From the NCBI RefSeq assembly GCF_019145205.1, contig NZ_JAHSTT010000004.1, positions 248,001 to 312,000 of the forward strand: DNA of 64,000 bases, given 5' to 3'. Below the pieces are notes generated by a model. That model ran no database searches and was not told the DNA's origin. It saw only the letters and a list, made by a program, of their open reading frames with translations. Both the position numbers and the translations under genes were made by a program. This document shows, one piece after another, positions 1 through 8,545 of the stretch (within the stretch, counting starts at the first letter, position 1; each line of letters opens with the position of its first letter). The DNA comes from Pseudomonas khavaziana (GTDB lineage Bacteria; Pseudomonadota; Gammaproteobacteria; Pseudomonadales; Pseudomonadaceae).

Positions 1-337
1 CGATGTGTGCATCGGCGCCACCAAGGGAAATCAGCACCGCCCTGCCCTGGCTGTTCAGCACACCCACCTGGCGACGAAACTCGGCGTCGGACAGGTTGTA
101 CGGCTTGAAGGTTGGGATACCGTTGCCCTTCATGAAGGCCACGGCCACCACGTTGTAATCCTTTGGCACATCCGCCAGGTTGATATTGGCGAACTGGCCA
201 CGCTGGTAGCCATCGCTCGGGCCGGCAGGCCAGTTGTGCCAGAAGCCCATGAGGATCTTTTTGCCGGCAATGCTGGGCATCAGCGAAGCGGCATCGTTGA
301 GTGGCGATTGCAGTGAGGTAAAGTCGATATTTGACAT
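1..337 (-). CDS. GH18 chitinase, N-terminal part (runs off window)
   Basis: I translated the minus strand from the ATG at 337 and it stays open to the window edge (112 residues). Residues about 27-33 (KKILMGF) and the strand VLISLGGADAH near 102-112 match the first strands of a glycoside hydrolase 18 barrel, where the SxGG-type motif precedes the catalytic DxxDxDxE, which lies beyond the window. The family hydrolyses beta-1,4-GlcNAc links in chitin. The start MSNIDFTSLQ is polar and no signal peptide is visible. It lies 40 bases downstream of the AA10 monooxygenase on the same strand, so the two probably form a chitin-degrading operon. Family call is firm; exact substrate is inferred. Confidence 0.85.
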   Translation of the reverse strand, partial: MSNIDFTSLQSPLNDAASLMPSIAGKKILMGFWHNWPAGPSDGYQRGQFANINLADVPKDYNVVAVAFMKGNGIPTFKPYNLSDAEFRRQVGVLNSQGRAVLISLGGADAHI

Positions 338-377
338 GTTCTAATCCTTCAGAACCTGTGGGTTTAATGGTGCGGGC

Positions 378-1013
378 TTATTTGAAGTCCACGTCGAAGG
401 CTTGATAGAAGGCGTTGCCGGTGTTGGCGACGATCCACATCAATACGATCACATGCTGGCCCTTCTTGTTGGCCGGCAGTTTCACTTCATGATTGACCTT
501 GGCCTTCAGTTCGCCTGCATGGCTGTAGTACGGCACCTGGGCATAGAAGTCTTCAGCGAACGGCTGGGCTTCCAGCTGTGCGCGGGTGATGCGCTGTTTC
601 GGATCCCAGCCATCCTTGGTGATCAGCCAGCGATAGCCACGGGTGGTGTGCGGCGCGGTGTATGCCCAGGTGACCTTGAAGGTCTGACCCGGCTCGACAT
701 TGAGCAACGGCCAGGTGAAGGCGCGGTTGAGTTTCTTGGCCATTTCCTCGCTGGTGAAGTTGATGCAGTCGCGGGCATCGGTCTTGCCACCGCTGAGAAT
801 GAAGCCGTCGGCGGGCGGGGTGACGCTGTCACTGTCGGTTTGATAAGGCGCCGGGAACGGACCGGCCATCAGCGCCGGGAAGTTCTTGCCGCCTTCCATT
901 TCATTGACCTGCCAGGTCTCCAGCAGGCCGAGATCCACGGCGACTGCGCCACGGCTGGAAGGGGATGTGACACGACCATGGCGAAGAGGTGTCTGGGTTT
1001 GTGGTTTGTTCAT
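378..1013 (-). CDS. AA10 lytic polysaccharide monooxygenase (chitin-active type), no signal peptide
   Basis: The 211-residue protein has the AA10 layout: HGRVTSPSSRG near the N-terminus (His12), a second histidine in TAPHTTRGYRW (about residue 116), and the closing motif GNAFYQAFDVDF with the aromatic residue next to the copper site. The family uses a copper 'histidine brace' formed by an N-terminal histidine and a second histidine to cleave crystalline chitin oxidatively. Here His12 is preceded by eleven polar residues (MNKPQTQTPLR) rather than a secretion signal, which is odd because the brace needs the histidine to be the mature N-terminus. It is the first gene of an operon with the chitinase. 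Family call is firm; how it is matured and released is unknown. Confidence 0.88.
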   Translation of the reverse strand: MNKPQTQTPLRHGRVTSPSSRGAVAVDLGLLETWQVNEMEGGKNFPALMAGPFPAPYQTDSDSVTPPADGFILSGGKTDARDCINFTSEEMAKKLNRAFTWPLLNVEPGQTFKVTWAYTAPHTTRGYRWLITKDGWDPKQRITRAQLEAQPFAEDFYAQVPYYSHAGELKAKVNHEVKLPANKKGQHVIVLMWIVANTGNAFYQAFDVDFK

Positions 1014-1350
1014 TTTGTGACTCCATTCACTTGATTAAGAACTCTCCTTTCTTGAAGGAGAGGACCTCAACCTAACGGAGTCGCTTTTTTTTGCCACAGG
1101 CCCATTTTTCACTCATTTTCGTTTCACGAGCGCGTCGACCTGCAAATACTGGATACATAACCAGTACCAGGGAGAAAACCTTACGCTGCTAAAGGTCGAT
1201 TTCCTACAAGACTAAGCGCACATCAACACGCCTTCTCTCGTAAATGGCTTTATCCCGTTCGTAAGGGATGGGCGCTCTGTCGACAAAAAGGGACGGACAA
1301 AAAGGGACGTATCTATTTTCAATCAAATAAACCGTCCTCTGTTTGGTCCA
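1014..1350. promoter_or_regulatory. Intergenic region upstream of the LPMO, with hairpin and short direct repeats
   Basis: No gene is seen. A perfect inverted repeat at 1042-1062 (CTCTCCTT, 5-base loop, AAGGAGAG) lies in the untranslated leader of the LPMO gene on the minus strand, so its ribosome-binding-type sequence could be paired. At about 1280-1310 the word GACAAAAAGGGACG occurs twice in a row, followed by an AT-rich stretch. I see no further structure. Confidence 0.4.
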
Positions 1351-1725
1351 TCAGGTTTTGCCGATGACAGCCGTTTTTTTAGCGGTAGTCGCGGTAATCG
1401 GTCGCACCGTCAGTTCCACCCCCAATGCCAGCATCAGCTTCTGGACCGTCTCATAACGCGTCTTTGAGCCGCCTTTCAGGGTTTTATACAGGCTCTCCCG
1501 ATTCACTCCCGCCGCTTCGGCAACCTTGTTTACACCCAGGGCCTTGGCAACCTCGGCCAGCGCCTTCATAAGGACTTGCGGGTCATGGCACGCCATGCTT
1601 TGCGCAAGATAGGCACTGATGGTTTCCGGGCTATCAAGGAAACGTGAAGCCTCATAGGCGCTGGTGCCGGATGTATCCAGCTCGAGGATCGGCATGTCCT
1701 CTGGTTTGAATATCGACTTACTCAT
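1351..1725 (-). CDS. Addiction-module antitoxin, HigA-like (HI1420 family)
   Basis: This 124-residue protein has an Xre/Cro-type helix-turn-helix in its C-terminal half (ALGVNKVAEAAGVNRESLY, then LMLALGVELTVRP), the arrangement of the short antidote family found downstream of HigB/RelE-type killer proteins. It would bind and neutralise the neighbouring toxin and repress the operon. Its ATG at 1725 is one base past the toxin stop codon (TGA, 1729-1727), so translation is probably coupled. The gene order is toxin first, antitoxin second, as expected for this family. The N-terminal half (residues 1-45) is probably the toxin-contact part; that is inference. Confidence 0.85.
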   Translation of the reverse strand: MSKSIFKPEDMPILELDTSGTSAYEASRFLDSPETISAYLAQSMACHDPQVLMKALAEVAKALGVNKVAEAAGVNRESLYKTLKGGSKTRYETVQKLMLALGVELTVRPITATTAKKTAVIGKT

Positions 1726-1726
1726 G

Positions 1727-2029
1727 TCATTGACCTCTCAGGGCATCGAGAATCTCTTTTGCCCGCTTGATTCCTCGTTTCTGGTCGGTTTTATCGCTCC
1801 CCCACAGCATCAGGTAAGCGGTGATGCCCGTGCGCACAAAGTAAATCCTGTAGCCGGGCCCGACAAACACACGCATTTCACTCATGCCATCGCCTACAGG
1901 CTGGCAATCGCCAAAATTGTTTTCTTCGGCTCGATCCAGGCGGATCAGCACAGCCGTTTTTCCCCACACATCCCTCATACCGTCGAGCCATGTATCGAAC
2001 TCGGGCGTCCTGCCAATCGTATTGATCAC
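1727..2029 (-). CDS. Addiction-module toxin, HigB/RelE-like (HI1419 family)
   Basis: The 100-residue protein matches the short killer-protein family of the RelE/ParE fold: TPEFDTWLDGMRD at the start, the central GDCQPVGDGMSEMRVF(V)GPGYRIYF segment, and the end LMLWGSDKTDQKRGIKRAKEIL. Family members are mostly ribosome-dependent mRNA interferases. Lys and Arg residues in the last third (KTDQKRGIKRAK) suit RNA contact. It is the first gene of a two-gene operon with the antitoxin directly downstream, and a perfect palindrome lies just upstream of its start. Everything needed for an active module is present. The target is not known from sequence. Confidence 0.87.
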   Translation of the reverse strand: MINTIGRTPEFDTWLDGMRDVWGKTAVLIRLDRAEENNFGDCQPVGDGMSEMRVFVGPGYRIYFVRTGITAYLMLWGSDKTDQKRGIKRAKEILDALRGQ

Positions 2030-2039
2030 AGAGTCACAT

Positions 2040-2055
2040 GTAGCCTACTGGCTAC
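2040..2055. promoter_or_regulatory. Palindromic operator of the toxin-antitoxin operon
   Basis: GTAGCCTACTGGCTAC is a perfect 6+6 palindrome with a 4-base spacer. It begins 11 bases upstream of the toxin start codon. Helix-turn-helix antitoxins autoregulate through such sites, so this is the likely binding site of the HigA-like protein. Confidence 0.6.
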
Positions 2056-2238
2056 TCCTTGTAGATGCCAGTGAATTTTTAATGTCGGTGAGCACCGCAA
2101 GAAAAAATCCTAGTCCAGCCGCCGTGCAGGCAGCCGAGCGAAACTATTAGCGCTTGTGTCCCTTAGCCCCTGATCGGACATCGAGTCGCCTTGCGGCAGC
2201 GTCAGCCGAAACGGGAGGCCCAATCAACGCCTATCAAT

Positions 2239-2325
2239 GTGGGAGGGGGCTTGCTCCCGATAGCGGTGTATCTGCCATTGAGAGGTTGGCTGACCTGCCG
2301 CAATCGGGAGCAAGCCCCCTCCCAC
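2239..2325. repeat. REP pair (inverted, REPIN-like)
   Basis: GTGGGAGGGGGCTTGCTCCC at 2239 and its reverse complement ending at 2325 enclose about 40 bases. Each arm can also fold on itself. This is a typical Pseudomonas extragenic palindromic pair between the TA operon and the acyltransferase gene. No REP-associated transposase gene is in the window. Confidence 0.85.
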
Positions 2326-2494
2326 ATTTGCACTGCGTTGTTGTTGAGGCAGCATTTTTCCGCACAACGGCGACCCGCGACTTTCTTTGGTATTAAGTAA
2401 ACCGGGGCAGACGCTATTAAGATGTCGCCTGAGCCCACCACCCTATCGTCACAGCGGGCTCTACCCTCCCACCCCGACATCGGAAGCGCTCTGC

Positions 2495-3106
2495 ATGAAG
2501 CTACCTGAGATCAGTACATTCATTGCTCAATGGCCCTCCCTTGGCGTGACGCAGCCTGCCGCTTGGCGGGTGTCTGAAGACTGCGAAAACCAGGTTTTGG
2601 CCTTGCTGTCACGCCTCGGCACGGGCTACCGGCGCCACGGAGACTGTGCCATCCACGAAAGCGCCATTGTCGAAGAAGGCGCTGTGCTCAAGGGCCCGAT
2701 CATCATCGGCGAAGGCGCATTCGTAGCAGCGGGAGCCTACCTGCGTGGCGGCGTTTATCTGGGCAGCCATTGCATTGTGGGCCCAAGCTGCGAACTGAAA
2801 AGCACCTTCATGCTGGCCGCAAGCAAGCTGGCACACTTCAACTTTGTCGGCGATTCATTGATTGGCGAAGGGGTAAATATTGAAGCCGGTGCAATCATCG
2901 CCAATTACCGGAATGAGTTGGATGGGGCGGATATCAAGATCCGCTACGCAGACAATGTGATCGACACAGGGGTGAACAAATTTGGTGCCCTGGTAGGCGA
3001 CGGCTGCAAAATCGGCGCGAATGCCGTCATTGCTCCAGGCGCAATATTAGAGCCGAACAGCCATGTTCCGCGCTTGGGGTTGATTGACCAGTTTGCCTAC
3101 GAGTAG
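2495..3106 (+). CDS. LpxA-like left-handed beta-helix acyltransferase family protein
   Basis: The protein from the ATG at 2495 (203 residues, MKLPEISTFIAQWP) has hexapeptide repeats typical of left-handed beta-helix transferases, for example AIVEEGAVLKGPIIIGEGAF around residues 60-80 and GDGCKIGANAVIAPGAILEP near 170-190. The ORF is open further upstream, but GGAAG eight bases before this ATG supports the start. The family includes UDP-acyl transferases and the GlmU C-terminal domain. The conserved insert HFNFVGDSLIGEGVNIEAGA resembles the GlmU/LpxA-like coil around an acceptor site. The substrate cannot be told from sequence. It stands alone between two intergenic repeat regions. Confidence 0.75.
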   Translation: MKLPEISTFIAQWPSLGVTQPAAWRVSEDCENQVLALLSRLGTGYRRHGDCAIHESAIVEEGAVLKGPIIIGEGAFVAAGAYLRGGVYLGSHCIVGPSCELKSTFMLAASKLAHFNFVGDSLIGEGVNIEAGAIIANYRNELDGADIKIRYADNVIDTGVNKFGALVGDGCKIGANAVIAPGAILEPNSHVPRLGLIDQFAYE

Positions 3107-3239
3107 CGATAGCCTGTAGACATGTCCTACAGCGCGCTGCACCACCTTGCTCCGTTGCCTACAGTTGCGTCAGAATCCGCCGGCTTGTGCGCTTGGATGG
3201 GCGTCTCTAAGGTGGCTCGGTCGCTGACAACTCAGTGAT

Positions 3240-3410
3240 CGGGTTTAGTAGCCCGAGTGACAACATAAAGTGCATGAGCCTCATCGATCAGATGTTCTTG
3301 TCTGTGCTTGATGGTGGCTGTGCGCAGGGCGCCCTCGGGCGCGCCGGCTTTGTGTGTTTCCCCGGTCTACTAACCTGCGTACAGCCGCCACCCTTTCGTT
3401 TAGTAGCGAT
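3240..3410 (+). ncRNA. Structured leader or repeat element upstream of the DUF6124 gene
   Basis: The segment holds several nested pairings. CGGGTTTAGTAGCCCG (3240-3255) is a hairpin. GTGGCTGTGCGCAGG (3314-3328) pairs with CCTGCGTACAGCCGCCAC (3374-3391). Between them GCGCCCTCGGGCGC folds alone. The word GTTTAGTAGC recurs at 3242 and 3398, and CTACTAA at about 3367 is complementary to both. The two-stem plan with a complementary short word recalls C4-type antisense RNA, but I cannot confirm membership. It ends about 30 bases before the start of the DUF6124 gene. Confidence 0.4.
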
Positions 3411-3442
3411 GAGGTGTTGGCCCTAAAACAGGTACAACACAC

Positions 3443-3730
3443 ATGTATAAAGTCACGCCCAACCCTCCAAACGATCCAAACCTTGCGCTTGATCAGGCAC
3501 AACCACCCTCCTCCTCGCTGTTCAGCGTTGCCGACGATGCCAGCAGCGAAACGCTCATCGCCAATAGCTACGAAACCTTTTCCTCGGTAACCGCCTTGCT
3601 GCTTGATCTGTCGGATGAACTGACAGGTAAACAGCGCGATGTCGCGTTGGCGATTCATCAGCTGAGTGAACTGGGGGTTTTGTTGGTGGACAAATTGATG
3701 GCGAGGCAAAGTGCTTCAACGGTTAGCTAG
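3443..3730 (+). CDS. DUF6124 family small protein
   Basis: This 95-residue protein begins MYKVTPNPP and continues with a Ser/Pro-rich linker and a C-terminal helical region (SVTALLLDLSDELTGKQRDV, then HQLSELGVLLVDKLM). The MxKVTPNPP start and the helical tail are typical of a small protein family common in Pseudomonas (DUF6124, related to DUF3077 proteins), whose function is unknown. No signal peptide or membrane helix is visible. It follows a strongly folded leader sequence (3240-3410), which could control it. Family assignment rests on the recognisable N-terminus. Confidence 0.75.
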   Translation: MYKVTPNPPNDPNLALDQAQPPSSSLFSVADDASSETLIANSYETFSSVTALLLDLSDELTGKQRDVALAIHQLSELGVLLVDKLMARQSASTVS

Positions 3731-3785
3731 CCTTGCAGCCATCAGTCGTCATGATCGACTTCACGACGACTCGGCTGCGCCTTTG

Positions 3786-3814
3786 CGCCGGTCAGGCCTT
3801 CGGGGCCTGGCGGG
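3786..3814 (+). terminator. Possible terminator hairpin after DUF6124 gene
   Basis: CGCCGGTCAGGCC, a TTCG tetraloop and GGGCCTGGCGGGCG form a stable stem 55 bases after the DUF6124 stop codon. Only a weak T-rich tail (CTCTTTCTCTT) follows, so termination is plausible but not certain. Confidence 0.4.
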
Positions 3815-3893
3815 CGCTCTTTCTCTTGGACCCTCTACCTGAACCGACCGTTTCAGGTCATGCTGCGCCCTCCTTTTCAAGGACGAAAAAAGC

Positions 3894-4922
3894 ATGAAAG
3901 CCCTCCTCGCCGCTCTGCTACTGATGTGCCTGAACGCTCCCGCATTCGCCGCCGACAACCCCGTCGGCTTCCAAACCACCACCTTGCCCGACACCCATAA
4001 CAAACGACCGTTGGAAATGGCTGTGTGGTACCCCGCCACTACTACCGCGCAACCCAAGCTGATCGCCGACAACCTGGTGTTCATTGGTGTGCTTGCGGTA
4101 CCTGATGCCGCACCGATGCCCGGCAAGCATCCTTTAGTGGTGCTCTCCCACGGCTACGGTGGCAATTGGGGCAAACAGGCGTGGCTGGCCAGTGCGTTGG
4201 CGCAGCAGGGTTATATCGTGGCGGCGGTCAACCACCCGGGCACTACCAGCCAGGACCGCAGCGCGCAGGCCGCTGCGCAGTTATGGCAACGGCCCAGGGA
4301 TTTGAGCCGGGCCATTGATTCGCTGCTGGCTCAACCCGAGCCATTCGGTGCGGTGGATAGCGGCCGGATCGCGGTGGTGGGGCATTCCCTCGGGGGTTGG
4401 ACGGTGATGGAGACGGCCGGTGCACGTTTCGACCCGGCGCTGTTTGCCCGGGACTGCAGCGCTCATCCGACGCTGGTCGCGTGTACTGCCTACCGTGAGA
4501 TGAACCCTGAAGGCACTCCGAACGGGAAGGAGCAATTGGCGGCGGACTTGAGCGACAAGCGCGTCAGCGCCGTGGTGTCTTTGGACCTGGGCCTGTCGCG
4601 CGGGTTTACCGATGCAAGCCTGGCGGCGCTGCCGGTGCGGGCGTTGGTGATAGCGGCCGGTGTGCCGTCAGCGGATTTGCCGGCGCAGATGGAATCGGCG
4701 GACATGGCCAAGCGGCTGCCAAAAGCCTCGACGCAGTACGTGCAGATCAGCGACGCCAATCACTTCAGCTTTATGTTGCAATGCAAACCCGGCGCGGCAG
4801 CGGTGCTCGACGCGGATGTGCCCGGCGACAGCATCATCTGTCAGGATGGGCCGGGCGCACGGCCACGACCTGTGATCCAGCAGCAGATAATCACGCTGAT
4901 CAGCCAGTTCCTCGAACGCTGA
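3894..4922 (+). CDS. Secreted alpha/beta hydrolase (dienelactone hydrolase / PAF-acetylhydrolase-like)
   Basis: The 342-residue protein has a clear signal peptide (MKALLAALLLMCLNAPAFA, cleavage after AFA at about residue 19), so it acts in the periplasm or outside. LVVLSHGYGG (about 80-90) is the oxyanion-hole strand, and VVGHSLGGWTV (about 160-170) carries the nucleophile serine of GHSLGG. A catalytic histidine probably lies in ISDANHFSFM near residue 287. Cysteines at about 184, 192, 300 and 322 may form disulfides. The family hydrolyses esters and short acyl chains; the substrate is unknown. A REP pair follows and a MocR regulator comes next, read the same way. Family confident, substrate not. 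Confidence 0.82.
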   Translation: MKALLAALLLMCLNAPAFAADNPVGFQTTTLPDTHNKRPLEMAVWYPATTTAQPKLIADNLVFIGVLAVPDAAPMPGKHPLVVLSHGYGGNWGKQAWLASALAQQGYIVAAVNHPGTTSQDRSAQAAAQLWQRPRDLSRAIDSLLAQPEPFGAVDSGRIAVVGHSLGGWTVMETAGARFDPALFARDCSAHPTLVACTAYREMNPEGTPNGKEQLAADLSDKRVSAVVSLDLGLSRGFTDASLAALPVRALVIAAGVPSADLPAQMESADMAKRLPKASTQYVQISDANHFSFMLQCKPGAAAVLDADVPGDSIICQDGPGARPRPVIQQQIITLISQFLER

Positions 4923-4936
4923 TCAGGGTTTGATGA

Positions 4937-5036
4937 TGTAGGAGCGAGCTTGCTCGCGAAAAACCTCAACGATAACGCGCGCTTCCAGGTAAAACGTGGC
5001 GTGCTGAAGTTCTTCGCGAGCAAGCTCGCTCCTACA
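4937..5036. repeat. REP pair (inverted)
   Basis: TGTAGGAGCGAGCTTGCTCG at 4937 and its reverse complement ending at 5036 form 24-base arms around 52 bases. The arms match the second common P. fluorescens REP type. The pair fills the gap between the hydrolase and the MocR regulator. Confidence 0.85.
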
Positions 5037-5056
5037 GAACAGCGGCTCAAATAAGT

Positions 5057-6448
5057 ATGAATACAAGCAAAGACACCTTCGCCTATCAGGCGGTGTACCG
5101 CTACCTCATCGAGTTGATCGAGGCCTGCCCTGCCGACGGCGAACGCAAATTGCCGTCCCTGCGCCAACTGGCCCTGCGCCTGGGCGTGTCGGTGTCGACC
5201 ACCAAGTACGCCTATGCATTACTCGAAGACGAAGGGCGGATCCAGGCCAGGCCCAAGCTCGGCTTTTTCATCGCCCCGGGCTCGGCTGCCGTCATCAACC
5301 CCAGCTCATCCCCCTTGCTCGACCAGGTCTTCGCCAACGCACGGCAACCCGGCATGCTGGCCCTGAGCAGCGATGCCCCGGCGATGCTGTTGTCGATGGA
5401 GCAGCCCTTGTTGATGCTGGAGCGTGAACTGGCCCGGCAATATCCGCGCTCGTTGACGCCGCTGTACCAACCGTTTGGCGAGCCCGAGTTGCGCACAGCC
5501 TTGGCCGAACGCTATAGCCGATCTACTGACCATTACTGGCAAGCCGACCAGGTGTATATCGGCTCGGACCTGCACAGTGTATTGGAGGTCTCGCTCAATG
5601 CCCTGGACCTGGCGGGCACGCTCGCACTGGTGGAGTCGCCGTGTTCCTGGGCGATTCTGCGGCAATTACAGGCGGCGAAAGTCCGTGTGATCGAGATGCC
5701 ACTCGGCGCAGATGGACGTTTTGACCTGGACGCCCTGAACGCACTGCTCAAGCGTGAGCCGATCCGCCTGGCGGTGCTGTCATCGACGGTGAATATGCCC
5801 CAGGGCAGTGTGATGCCCACGCAGGATAAACAGCAGATCTGCCAGTGGTTGGCCGAGCGGGATATCTGGCTGTTCGAAAACGATACCTACGGCGAGCTGT
5901 ACTTTGGCCCGCAACCGGCGCGCTATCGTGACTATGCCGACCCGCAGAAACTGTTGGTGTTTTCGACCTTCGACAAAGTCATCGGCTCAGAGGCGCCCTA
6001 CGGCTATGTGCTGTGTCGCAGTGCCGGGGCGCCGTTGCAGCGGCTGTTTCTGGAGCGCGGTTTCCGCCTTTCGCCGATCCGCCAGAAGGCCATTGCCAGG
6101 CTGTTCACGACCCAACGTTTCGACGCTCACCTGAAGGCGTTGCGGGCACTGCTGCTGGAGCGCATGACCCAGCTCAAGGCCTTGCTGCACGCCTATGGCG
6201 ATGACCTATGGCGCGTGGTCGCCCCCCACGGTGGCGCAAGCTTTTGGCTGGAGGCCACGCGCCCCGTGCAGATGCGCCAAGTGTTCGCGCACTTGCTAAG
6301 CCAGCGTATCGTCATCGCCCCCGGCGAACTGTTCAGCCAGCAAGGCGCCTGGTCTCATCACCTGCGCCTGAGCTACACACTCGACTGGAGCAAGGACATT
6401 ACCCAGGCCGTCCAGCTACTGGCCCAGGCGTTGCGTCAAAGCCCGTAG
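5057..6448 (+). CDS. MocR-type GntR/aminotransferase-like transcriptional regulator
   Basis: The 463-residue protein joins an N-terminal GntR winged helix (residues about 10-75: [20 protein letters not shown]...[19 protein letters not shown]) to a fold-type I aminotransferase-like domain (about 100-460). The presumed PLP lysine is in [10 protein letters not shown] near residue 307, preceded by [10 protein letters not shown]. MocR proteins sense amino acids or vitamin B6 compounds through bound PLP and usually control a neighbouring gene. The nearest candidates are the convergent panB (tail overlap of 13 bases) and the upstream hydrolase. Which one it controls is not shown by the sequence. Confidence 0.9.
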   Translation: MNTSKDTFAYQAVYRYLIELIEACPADGERKLPSLRQLALRLGVSVSTTKYAYALLEDEGRIQARPKLGFFIAPGSAAVINPSSSPLLDQVFANARQPGMLALSSDAPAMLLSMEQPLLMLERELARQYPRSLTPLYQPFGEPELRTALAERYSRSTDHYWQADQVYIGSDLHSVLEVSLNALDLAGTLALVESPCSWAILRQLQAAKVRVIEMPLGADGRFDLDALNALLKREPIRLAVLSSTVNMPQGSVMPTQDKQQICQWLAERDIWLFENDTYGELYFGPQPARYRDYADPQKLLVFSTFDKVIGSEAPYGYVLCRSAGAPLQRLFLERGFRLSPIRQKAIARLFTTQRFDAHLKALRALLLERMTQLKALLHAYGDDLWRVVAPHGGASFWLEATRPVQMRQVFAHLLSQRIVIAPGELFSQQGAWSHHLRLSYTLDWSKDITQAVQLLAQALRQSP

Positions 6449-7251
6449 CAGTGCCGGTCTTCGGGAAAACGACCCTGGCGCACATCGTCGGCAAAACGCT
6501 CGCAGGCATCGCGAATCACCGCCCCCACGTCAGCGTATTGCTTGACGAAGCGCGGCATCGAACCGCCGCCCAGGCCCAGCACATCCTCGGTGACCAACAC
6601 CTGACCGTCACACGCCGGCGATGCGCCGATGCCGATGGTGGGTTGGCTTGAGTCCAGGGTGATCTGCCGGGCCACGCCCTCGGCCACGCCCTCCAGCAGC
6701 AGACTGAAAGCGCCGGCCTCCAGATTGGCGCGGGCATCTGCCGCAATCACTGCAGCGGTTTCAGGCGTCAGCCCCTGGGCCTTGAACCCGCCCATCACAT
6801 TGACGAACTGCGGCATCAGCCCCACATGGGCCATCACCGGAATACCCCGTGCCACCAGAAACTCGACGGTGCTCGCCAACGCCTGGTTGGCCTCCAACTT
6901 GACCGCATCGCAACCGGTACGCGCCAGCACCTGGGCACAATTGCGAAAAGCCTGCTCATGGGATTCCTGGTAACTGCCAAACGGCATATCGGCGATGACA
7001 CAGGCCAAGCGGGTACTGTCGACCACCGCCCGGGTGTGGCCGATGATTTCTTCGAGCTGCATGCTCAGGGTCGAGGCGCGGCCATAGCCGACCATGGCGG
7101 TGGAGTCACCGACCAGGATGAAGTCGACAATCGGATCGATCAGCTTGGCGATAGCGCTGGAGTACGCGGTGAGGGAGACGATCTTCTGCCGGCCCTTCAT
7201 GGCAACCAGTTGGGGGACGGTGGTGCGCTTAGTGCGGGTATGGATACTCAT
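6436..7251 (-). CDS. panB: 3-methyl-2-oxobutanoate hydroxymethyltransferase (ketopantoate synthase), stand-alone copy
   Basis: PanB transfers a hydroxymethyl group from 5,10-methylene-THF to 2-oxoisovalerate, the first step to pantothenate. The 271-residue protein from ATG 7251 ([15 protein letters not shown]) is close to the usual PanB length. It keeps the landmark segments [16 protein letters not shown] (metal-binding Asp), [21 protein letters not shown] and [10 protein letters not shown]. The ORF is open 34 codons further upstream, but the MSIHTR start fits the family. It is not beside panC or panD, so it may be a second copy serving a particular condition; that is inference. Its end overlaps the MocR gene by 13 bases, tail to tail. 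Confidence 0.9.
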   Translation of the reverse strand: MSIHTRTKRTTVPQLVAMKGRQKIVSLTAYSSAIAKLIDPIVDFILVGDSTAMVGYGRASTLSMQLEEIIGHTRAVVDSTRLACVIADMPFGSYQESHEQAFRNCAQVLARTGCDAVKLEANQALASTVEFLVARGIPVMAHVGLMPQFVNVMGGFKAQGLTPETAAVIAADARANLEAGAFSLLLEGVAEGVARQITLDSSQPTIGIGASPACDGQVLVTEDVLGLGGGSMPRFVKQYADVGAVIRDACERFADDVRQGRFPEDRHCYGL

Positions 7252-7403
7252 TGGGGGCTTCCGTTTGCGCTGGATACCCGACCTGATTATTGGTAAAACC
7301 CAGCCCCGTTCAATGCACAGATTGCCGCGAAAAAGCGACCCAGGCCCGGCCATGTTTTTTCAAGCTGGTATCATCCACTCCTTTCCTCCCCAGGCAGCAA
7401 GAC

Positions 7404-7574
7404 ATGAACCGCCAGAAAAAACTCCAGCAGCTCTTCAAGGCCAAAGCCAAGAAGGCCAGTGCCAAGCTGGCGCCAAAAAGCAAAGACAGATACATCAGCA
7501 AGGCCGACCGTTTGAAGCTGGAAACCGAAGCTGGCCAGGACCCGGTTACGTCCCCCGAGACGCCTGCTGAGTAA
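7404..7574 (+). CDS. DUF2986 family small basic protein
   Basis: The 56-residue protein MNRQKKLQQLFKAKAKKASA... followed by KSKDRYISKADRLKLE matches the short lysine-rich DUF2986 family of gamma-proteobacteria, whose function is unknown. I chose the ATG at 7404 because the family starts MNRxKK; an in-frame start further upstream adds an unrelated sequence. Its end overlaps the convergent GlxA-type regulator by 29 bases. Confidence 0.75.
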   Translation: MNRQKKLQQLFKAKAKKASAKLAPKSKDRYISKADRLKLETEAGQDPVTSPETPAE

Positions 7575-8541
7575 GGCGCACCGTTGAAGGGGCTGCCGCT
7601 TCATATTTGCCCCAGATACGCCGCAGATGCCGCGCCGAACCAAAGCCTGCACGCTCGGCGACAGTTTCAATGGCCAGGTCAGACTCGGTCAGCAATTCGC
7701 GGGCCACGGCCAGGCGCAGGCGGTGCAGGTAATCCAGCGGGCTGATGCCGACATGCTCCTGGAACAAACGCCCCAGGTGGCGGCTGCCGGTGCAGGCCAG
7801 GGCGGCCATGCGTGTAACGGTCCAGGCTTCACAGGGGGCCGCTGCGATAGCGTCCTGCACCCGATGCACCGCCGGATGCAGGTGATTACGCCCGGCTATC
7901 CAGGGCGATAACTGCGGGTCGCTGCCGCTGCGGCGCAGGTACACCACCATGTCCCGCGCTACCGCACACGCCAGCCGTGGCCCGGCCAGTTCGGCGACCA
8001 GGTGCAGCATCAGGTCGATACCGGCCGTGACACCGGCGCTGCAACTGACCGGGCCATCGGTCACGTACAGGCGGTTTTCCAGGACCCGGGCCTTGGGCGC
8101 CATGGCCTGCAAGGTGGCGCACAACGAGTGGTGCGTGGTGCATTGGCGCCCATCAAGCAGCCCGGCCCTGGCGGCACTCAACGCGCCGGCGCACACGCAC
8201 ACCAGGCGTTCCGCCGAGGGCGCGAAGACGCTTTGCAACCATTGGGTCAGGTGGTTGCTGGCCGACTCGAAAGCCTGCTGGCGCGCCTTGTCGACCTTCA
8301 TCGTCGAGCCCACCAATACCACCAGGGTGCCGGGGGCCAGGGTCGGTGGCAGTGGCGCCAACCCTGTCAGCGGCAAACCGATGGACGTGTGCAGTGACGC
8401 CACCGGGCTGACGTAGTGCAAGTCGAAATCCACCGTCGCCGGATCCTCGACTTGCGCGGCCAGGCGCAGTACTTCGGCAGGCCCCGCCAGGTCGAGCATC
8501 AGCACGTTTGGCAACAGCACGAACAGTACCGGCACGCTCAT
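7546..8541 (-). CDS. GlxA family transcriptional regulator (DJ-1/PfpI domain + AraC HTH)
   Basis: The 331-residue protein has an N-terminal class I glutamine amidotransferase-like (DJ-1/PfpI) domain (residues 5-180, with VCVCAGALSAARAGLLDGR around the nucleophile-elbow position) and a C-terminal AraC-type DNA-binding domain (about 215-320: MAALACTGSRHLGRLFQEHVG, then VAERAGFGSARHLRRIWGKY). GlxA-type proteins are activators of nearby catabolic genes. It is followed on the same strand, with only 4 bases between, by an isochorismatase-like hydrolase that reads into it, so the two are probably one operon and the hydrolase may act on the sensed compound. That link is inference. Confidence 0.88.
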   Translation of the reverse strand: MSVPVLFVLLPNVLMLDLAGPAEVLRLAAQVEDPATVDFDLHYVSPVASLHTSIGLPLTGLAPLPPTLAPGTLVVLVGSTMKVDKARQQAFESASNHLTQWLQSVFAPSAERLVCVCAGALSAARAGLLDGRQCTTHHSLCATLQAMAPKARVLENRLYVTDGPVSCSAGVTAGIDLMLHLVAELAGPRLACAVARDMVVYLRRSGSDPQLSPWIAGRNHLHPAVHRVQDAIAAAPCEAWTVTRMAALACTGSRHLGRLFQEHVGISPLDYLHRLRLAVARELLTESDLAIETVAERAGFGSARHLRRIWGKYEAAAPSTVRLTQQASRGT

Positions 8542-8545
8542 TGAT

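Noticed and set aside
402..1034. Plus-strand 210-codon ORF opposite the LPMO gene
   Set aside because: Shadow of a gene with clear AA10 motifs.
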